A DNA stretch of 8,666 nucleotides. Origin: Lachnospiraceae bacterium UBA3287 (GTDB taxonomy: Bacteria > Bacillota > Clostridia > Lachnospirales > Lachnospiraceae). Below the pieces are notes generated by a model, which searched no databases, was not told where the DNA came from, and saw only the letters and a program-made list of their open reading frames with translations. Location: contig DETN01000158.1 of NCBI GenBank assembly GCA_002362155.1, positions 10,400 through 19,065 of the forward strand, in the 5' to 3' direction. Of this stretch, positions 5,683 to 8,666 are shown one piece after another (the stretch's first letter is position 1; each line of letters starts with the position of its first letter). The position numbers and the translations under genes are program-made.

Positions 5683-6648
5683 TTACAGTACGAACTGCGA
5701 GATGCAGAAGGTAAAGTAGACTGCCAGCAGGACAATGCCCTGGATCCTGGACAGCTTTCCTCTCACCAGCGCCGGCAGTGTCATGAAGGACATGACAAAG
5801 AGCATGACCGGAATGTCGATCAGAAGGGAGGCGTTATAGCCTGCCACCGTCTTGCTGGCCGGTACCGCAAAGGGGGACAGGGCCACGGATACGCCCGAGA
5901 CCAGGACCAGGTTGAAGAGGTTGGCCCCTATGATATTTCCCAGGGACAGGGCGCCGTGGCCTCTGACCAGAGAGGTGATGGCCGTCACCAGTTCGGGAAG
6001 GGACGTGCCCAGAGCGACAAAGGTCAGAGCGATGACGGATTCCGGAACGCCCAGGCCCTGGGCGATCAGGGTGCCGTTGTCTACCAGAAGATCGGCGCCG
6101 ATGGCGATCAGGACTGCGCCCACCACCAGAAGGAGCAGGTCCTTCCACAGAGGGCTCTCTTCCTGGGCTTCCTCTTCTTCCGCCGCCTGCTGGGGCTGTC
6201 CTGTCATCTGCCTGACTGTCGTAAACATATAGAGCAGAAAGACGGCCAGCAGGATCAGGCCCATGGGCCTGTAGAAATAGCCGATCAGATAGGCCGTAAC
6301 GCAGTAGATGGCCGCTGCGGAAAAGAAAAAGAGGACAGGCGTCCGGATGGTCTTCTTATCCACGTTCTGGGGCGTGACCGTAATGGTGATGGCGGCGATC
6401 AGGGCCGTATTGCAGATGATGGAGCCTATGGCGTTGCCGTAGGCGATCTCGCCGTGTCCGGTCAGGGCCGACTGGGCCGACACCATGACCTCGGGCAGGG
6501 TGGTCCCGATGGAGACTACTGTGGCGCCGATCAGAAGCTCCGGCACATGGTATCTGCGGGCAATGCCGGTGGCGCCGTCCACGAACCAGTCGCCGCCCTT
6601 GATCAGGAGCACAAGTCCGACCGCAAATAGTATAACAGCTAAAAACAT
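5683..6648 (-). CDS. Calcium/sodium antiporter (CaCA family)
   Basis: Inner-membrane cation exchanger, expected to extrude Ca2+ in exchange for Na+; ion preference is not provable from sequence. The 321-residue protein has about ten hydrophobic segments and the two inverted alpha repeats of the family. Alpha-1 is GATVVSIGTTLPEVMVSAQS with Glu53, followed by GNAIGSI with Asn72. Alpha-2 is ALTFVALGTSLPELVTAITS with Glu219, followed by GNIIGANLFN with Asn238. The two glutamates are the conserved ion-binding residues. An acidic loop (AAEEEEAQEES, about 155-165) joins the halves. ATG at 6646-6648 was chosen because GGAGG lies 6 bases upstream (6655-6659) and the protein then begins directly with the first membrane helix. 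An in-frame extension to 6870 looks non-coding. First gene of the probable antiporter-DUF1292-regulator operon. Confidence 0.93.
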   Translation of the reverse strand: MFLAVILFAVGLVLLIKGGDWFVDGATGIARRYHVPELLIGATVVSIGTTLPEVMVSAQSALTGHGEIAYGNAIGSIICNTALIAAITITVTPQNVDKKTIRTPVLFFFSAAAIYCVTAYLIGYFYRPMGLILLAVFLLYMFTTVRQMTGQPQQAAEEEEAQEESPLWKDLLLLVVGAVLIAIGADLLVDNGTLIAQGLGVPESVIALTFVALGTSLPELVTAITSLVRGHGALSLGNIIGANLFNLVLVSGVSVALSPFAVPASKTVAGYNASLLIDIPVMLFVMSFMTLPALVRGKLSRIQGIVLLAVYFTFCISQFVL

Positions 6649-6696
6649 TTTGATCCTCCATATACAGGTGTTGATTTGGGCCGCCCTCCGTCTCAT

Positions 6697-6711
6697 CGGG
6701 GACTGTCCCCG
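6697..6711 (-). other. Short GC-rich hairpin in the antiporter leader
   Basis: CGGGGA (6697-6702) and TCCCCG (6706-6711) form a 6-base-pair stem with a 3-base loop in the leader, about 50 bases upstream of the antiporter start. I do not recognise a known cation riboswitch here. Confidence 0.35.
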
Positions 6712-6733
6712 GAATCCGGCCGCGGTCTGATTC

Positions 6734-6739
6734 AGTATA
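6734..6739 (-). promoter_or_regulatory. Probable antiporter operon promoter (-10)
   Basis: Minus strand TATACT preceded by TG one base upstream (TGCTATACT), an extended -10. No good -35 is present at 16-18 bases (best candidates resemble CGACTT). Predicted start is near 6727, about 79 bases before the antiporter ATG. Confidence 0.55.
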
Positions 6740-6910
6740 GCACACCAAAGAAGCAAAGTCGCCCTTATAAAGAGGCCCCGCCATGTAAAATCAATGTGAA
6801 CTGCCCTTAAACAGAGGAAAAGACAGGGGGAAGCCGGGAAGGGCCCTGCAGGGAGGGCATCCTCCGGCACCGGTCTCCCCTCATGCCCTGATCATGCTTC
6901 AGACTATTTT
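6740..6910. other. Intergenic stretch with no supported gene
   Basis: This is the central part of the 364-base gap (6649-7012) between the divergent antiporter and small membrane protein genes. Both ends hold promoters. The middle is GC-rich and contains weak inverted repeats, such as GGGCAT (6855-6860) with ATGCCC (6883-6888), and GCCCT (6843-6847) with AGGGC (6854-6858). I see no credible open frame with a ribosome binding site, and no RNA family I recognise. Confidence 0.5.
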
Positions 6911-6914
6911 TTCT

Positions 6915-6945
6915 GACACTTTTATTTATTATCAGACACTTTTAT
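6915..6945. repeat. Tandem 11-bp direct repeat, 20-bp period, in a promoter
   Basis: GACACTTTTAT occurs at 6915-6925 and again, identically, at 6935-6945. Start-to-start distance is 20 bases, about two helical turns, so both copies face the same side of the DNA. The second copy lies against the -10 element of the plus-strand promoter. This is typical geometry for a dimeric or paired regulator site; the regulator is unknown. Confidence 0.75.
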
Positions 6946-6953
6946 GTTATAAT
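6945..6953 (+). promoter_or_regulatory. Promoter of the 61-residue membrane protein gene
   Basis: TGTTATAAT (6945-6953) is a perfect extended -10. At a 17-base spacer the -35 hexamer would be TTTATT (6925-6930), a weak match, which suggests that an activator may help. Predicted start is near 6960; the leader is about 53 bases. Confidence 0.75.
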
Positions 6954-7012
6954 AGTTCCATCAGATAGTATCCCGTATAGGATGGCCCGTCTTCAGGGCG
7001 GAAAGGAGTCTT

Positions 7013-7198
7013 ATGAACAAGATCACTTCCGGCATCCTGCTTCTGTTCATCGGGATCGTTGGACTGATATTTACAAGCAGCCTGATCCTCCATGCAGGAA
7101 TGTCCGCATATGCATCGTTTCTGATCGTACTTTTCGGTTTATCCTTCACCATCGGCTGCTACCTGCACAGCGGCGGCAGCAACTACCACCTGTGGTAG
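7013..7198 (+). CDS. Small two-span membrane protein, function unknown
   Basis: This is the only plus-strand gene I support, with 61 residues. Two hydrophobic segments are clear: about 5-27 (TSGILLLFIGIVGLIFTSSL) and about 32-51 (AYASFLIVLFGLSFTIGCYL). They are joined by a short loop containing His-Ala-Gly-Met, and the polar tail is HSGGSNYHLW. The ATG at 7013 has AAAGGAG at 7002-7008 (4-base gap), a strong extended -10 promoter upstream and a perfect terminator 19 bases downstream, so it is a complete transcription unit. I do not recognise the family. An overlapping frame starting at 6982 lacks a ribosome binding site and has no hydrophobic pattern, so I prefer this one. The promoter's direct repeat suggests regulated expression. 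Confidence 0.8.
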   Translation: MNKITSGILLLFIGIVGLIFTSSLILHAGMSAYASFLIVLFGLSFTIGCYLHSGGSNYHLW

Positions 7199-7217
7199 CC
7201 GTATAAGCAAATCCTGA

Positions 7218-7245
7218 AAAAGCCTCCGGGAGACCGGAGGCTTTT
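7218..7245. terminator. Bidirectional intrinsic terminator
   Basis: AAAAGCCTCCGG (7218-7229) and CCGGAGGCTTTT (7234-7245) form a perfect 12-base-pair stem closing a GAGA loop. U-tracts follow on both strands (TTTTGCTGTTG on plus, TTTTT on minus). It terminates the 61-residue gene on the plus strand and can back up termination of the convergent 44-residue gene. Confidence 0.9.
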
Positions 7246-7260
7246 GCTGTTGTCCATATT

Positions 7261-7282
7261 TAATTAAGGCAGGGTGCCTGCC
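7261..7282 (-). terminator. Probable terminator of the 44-residue peptide gene
   Basis: GGCAGG (7268-7273) and CCTGCC (7277-7282) form a 6-base-pair stem with a 3-base loop, followed on the minus strand by TTAATTAA. It lies about 60 bases after the stop codon. The tail is not a pure T-run, so it is weaker than the structure at 7218-7245. Confidence 0.45.
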
Positions 7283-7342
7283 CATGCACACGGGTGCCGG
7301 ACGGATCCGTTTATTCCCGGCAGGCGGTTTCCCGATATATCA

Positions 7343-7477
7343 TCAGGCCTCGCTGTCCTCATCATTGGTGGAATGAAGGGACGCCGCCGTAACCACCGTC
7401 GTAACGATGCCCGCAAAAACAGCTACCAGAGCCATGACAGCGACAGAACCCAGTGCGATGACAACGCCTGTATCCAT
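7343..7477 (-). CDS. 44-residue single-span membrane peptide, unknown function
   Basis: This frame is too short for usual length cut-offs but is well supported. It encodes MDTGVVIALGSVAVMALVAV, then FAGIVTTVVTAASLHSTNDE, then DSEA, then TGA. Residues about 5-32 form one continuous hydrophobic segment rich in Val and Ala, and the tail is short and acidic. Its ATG (7475-7477) has a consensus GGAGG ribosome binding site 8 bases upstream, and a perfect extended -10 (TGTTATAAT) lies about 43 bases upstream. I do not recognise the family. Candidate roles, all inference, are a membrane-protein accessory peptide (for example for the neighbouring CNNM/CorC-type protein) or a type I toxin-like peptide. 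It converges with the other small membrane gene at 7013-7198. The opposite-strand frame over 7274-7483 has no ribosome binding site and a Arg/His-rich composition. Confidence 0.72.
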   Translation of the reverse strand: MDTGVVIALGSVAVMALVAVFAGIVTTVVTAASLHSTNDEDSEA

Positions 7478-7484
7478 AAATAAT

Positions 7485-7489
7485 ACCTC
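7485..7489 (-). promoter_or_regulatory. Ribosome binding site of the 44-residue gene
   Basis: CCTCC on the plus strand around 7486-7490 reads GGAGG on the minus strand, with 8 bases to the ATG. It decides in favour of this short frame being translated. Confidence 0.7.
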
Positions 7490-7519
7490 CTGAAAACACG
7501 AAACTGCCTACACTTAAGG

Positions 7520-7528
7520 ATTATAACA
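7520..7528 (-). promoter_or_regulatory. Promoter of the 44-residue peptide gene
   Basis: Minus-strand TGTTATAAT (7520-7528), a perfect extended -10. The -35 region at 17 bases reads ATGTAA, a weak match, and overlaps the stop codon of the CNNM/CorC-type gene. Predicted start is near 7513. Confidence 0.7.
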
Positions 7529-7551
7529 CGGCGGGGCCGTGATTACATCAC
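7527..7551. repeat. Two overlapping dyads at gene end and promoter spacer
   Basis: CACGGC-GGG-GCCGTG (7527-7541) and GTGAT-TAC-ATCAC (7539-7551) are perfect inverted repeats that overlap by three bases. The first fills most of the promoter spacer of the 44-residue gene and could be an operator. As RNA it could instead act as a hairpin at the 3' end of the CNNM/CorC-type mRNA, although no U-tract follows. Confidence 0.55.
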
Positions 7552-8666
7552 TTTTCCGCGTCCTTTTCCTTTCCTTTCTTTCTGCGGACAGGCTCTTCCT
7601 CTTCGGGGTCCTTTCTGACCAGTACGCGCTCCACCCGCAGGTCATCCATGGCCAGGACCGTCACCGTCATGGAGCCGATCCGGACGGATTCTCCTGTCTT
7701 GGGGAACCTTCCGAAGGATTCGATGGTCCAGCCGCCCACGGTCTCGGAGTCGGCGTCGAAGTCCTCCTCCCGGATATCCATGGCGTCCAGGAATTCCACG
7801 ATGGGGGTATCCCCGTCGATCTCGTACTCGCCCTCGGCCTTCTCCACGATATCCTCTCCGGTGATGGTATCCGTCTCGTCCCAGATCTCGCCCACCACCT
7901 GTTCCATAACGTCTTCCATGGAAATGATGCCCAGGGTGCCGCCGTATTCGTCCACCACGATGGCCAGATGCTGCCTGGCCTTCCTGAACTCGGCCAGGAC
8001 CTCAGGAAGCTTCATGGTCTTATAGACATAGCAGGGCTCCATCAGCAGGGAGCGGATGTCCACCCTCCTGTCCTCGGTCATAGCCTTGAGGAAATGATTC
8101 ATATGAAGAACGCCGATGACATGGTCGATGCTCTCCTCATAGACGGGGAAGCGGGTATAGGGGGCGTCCTCCAGAACGGAGACGATCTCCTCCCAGCTGT
8201 CGTCTATATCGATGGCGGTCACGTCCACCCTGGCCGTCATGGCCTCGGAGGCGGATATGTCCGAAAAATCTATGGCGTTTCTGACCAGTTCGCTCTGGTC
8301 CTCCTCCAGCACGTCCTCTTCCTGTGCCGTTTCTATAATGGAAGAAAGCTCCTCCACCTTTTCTTCCGCGTCTTCCTCGATCTGTTCCCCCTTGAGGGGA
8401 AGGGTCAGAAGAGAGACCAACAGCACCACGATCCTGACCAGGGGCCAGAGCAGGATCATAAGGCCCCGGATGGGATAGGCGTAGCGGATGGCCTTGCTGG
8501 TTGCGTTCTTTTTGGTGGTGATCTTGGGAATGGTCTCCCCGAAGATGATCACGGCCACAGTGATGATGGCTGTGGCGATCCAGGTATGTTTATCGTTTCC
8601 GGCGATCAGAATGACCGCCACGGTGCCCAGGGAAGAGCAGGCAATGTTGACCAGGTTGTTGCCGAT
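7548..8666 (-). CDS. CNNM/CBS/CorC-type membrane protein (hemolysin-C-like), 5' partial
   Basis: Membrane protein of the DUF21-CBS-CorC group, linked in bacteria to Mg2+ (or other divalent cation) efflux and resistance, for example B. subtilis MpfA/YhdP; older annotations call it hemolysin. The 373 visible residues run in frame to the right edge, so the first membrane helices and start codon are outside. Visible parts are the end of the CNNM domain (IGNNLVNIACSSLGT, then GETIPK at about 43-48, and a hydrophobic helix at about 67-87) and an acidic helix. Two CBS domains (about 140-193 and 210-262, including VDEYGGTLGIISMEDVMEQV) and the CorC_HlyC domain (about 278-352, with GGWTIESFGRFPKTGESV) follow. 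The C-terminus is a charged tail (DPEEEEPVRRKKGKEKDAEK). In the first CBS segment the common MTPR motif reads MTAR. An internal GTG at 8619-8621 is not the start. Confidence 0.93.
   Translation of the reverse strand: MGNNLVNIACSSLGTVAVILIAGNDKHTWIATAIITVAVIIFGETIPKITTKKNATSKAIRYAYPIRGLMILLWPLVRIVVLLVSLLTLPLKGEQIEEDAEEKVEELSSIIETAQEEDVLEEDQSELVRNAIDFSDISASEAMTARVDVTAIDIDDSWEEIVSVLEDAPYTRFPVYEESIDHVIGVLHMNHFLKAMTEDRRVDIRSLLMEPCYVYKTMKLPEVLAEFRKARQHLAIVVDEYGGTLGIISMEDVMEQVVGEIWDETDTITGEDIVEKAEGEYEIDGDTPIVEFLDAMDIREEDFDADSETVGGWTIESFGRFPKTGESVRIGSMTVTVLAMDDLRVERVLVRKDPEEEEPVRRKKGKEKDAEK

Noticed and set aside
5956..6630. 224-residue plus-strand frame opposite the antiporter
   Set aside because: Hydrophilic, Gly/Asp-rich antisense translation with no family resemblance; the antiporter on the other strand is certain.
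6649..6727. Possible manganese (yybP-ykoY) or other metal riboswitch before the antiporter
   Set aside because: The leader is only about 79 bases and I could not find the conserved internal loops; only a simple 6-base-pair hairpin is clear.
6649..6870. 74-residue in-frame N-terminal extension of the antiporter from a GTG at 6868-6870
   Set aside because: A GGGGAG lies upstream of the GTG, but the extension is unlike CaCA proteins and contains the likely promoter. The internal ATG with GGAGG begins exactly at the first membrane helix.
6840..6900. Possible non-coding RNA in the GC-rich gap
   Set aside because: The inverted repeats are weak, the T-run at 6906-6912 is too far from any stem, and no clear promoter was found for it.
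7274..7483. 69-residue plus-strand frame
   Set aside because: No ribosome binding site, Arg/His-rich translation, starts beyond a terminator, and overlaps the better supported 44-residue gene on the other strand.

Overview
The window looks like chromosomal DNA of an anaerobic, low-to-mid-GC Gram-positive bacterium, most likely Clostridia and plausibly Lachnospiraceae. This rests on the gene set: clostridial thiolase with a Rex-like operator, long-form ribosome hibernation factor, SH3/NlpC-P60 secreted hydrolase, DUF1292 protein, and a CNNM/CorC-type protein. It also rests on strong GGAGG-type ribosome binding sites, U-tailed intrinsic terminators and consensus sigma-A promoters with extended -10 elements. 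Family-level placement is an inference. There is no rRNA, tRNA, CRISPR array, transposase or phage gene.

Almost everything is on the minus strand, so the genes are read from high to low coordinates. At the right edge (7548-8666) is the 3' part of a CNNM/CBS/CorC-type membrane protein. Just after its stop is a promoter for a 44-residue single-span membrane peptide (7343-7477). Facing it on the plus strand is a 61-residue two-span membrane peptide (7013-7198) whose promoter carries a 20-bp-period direct repeat. The two small genes converge on a bidirectional terminator at 7218-7245.

From about 6740 leftwards runs an apparent operon: calcium/sodium antiporter (5683-6648), DUF1292 protein (5342-5647) and OmpR-type response regulator (4570-5334). 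A strong intrinsic terminator follows, and only then comes the partner histidine kinase (3155-4462). This layout ties a cation exchanger to a two-component system and suggests the kinase is made at a lower level than the regulator.

Three separately transcribed genes follow. The first is a secreted two-SH3-domain NlpC/P60 cell-wall hydrolase (1734-2993) with a near-perfect promoter and its own terminator. The second is the hibernation promoting factor hpf (961-1488), with a promoter and a hairpin-rich leader. The third is the N-terminal two thirds of acetyl-CoA acetyltransferase (1-704, running off the left edge), with a strong promoter overlapped downstream by an 18-bp Rex-like operator. That operator would link acetoacetyl-CoA formation to the NADH/NAD+ ratio.

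The less ordinary features are the two unrecognised small membrane proteins and their regulatory repeats, the terminator inside the two-component operon, and the Rex-like site. I saw no clear evidence of a wholly new multi-gene system; most of the window is housekeeping.
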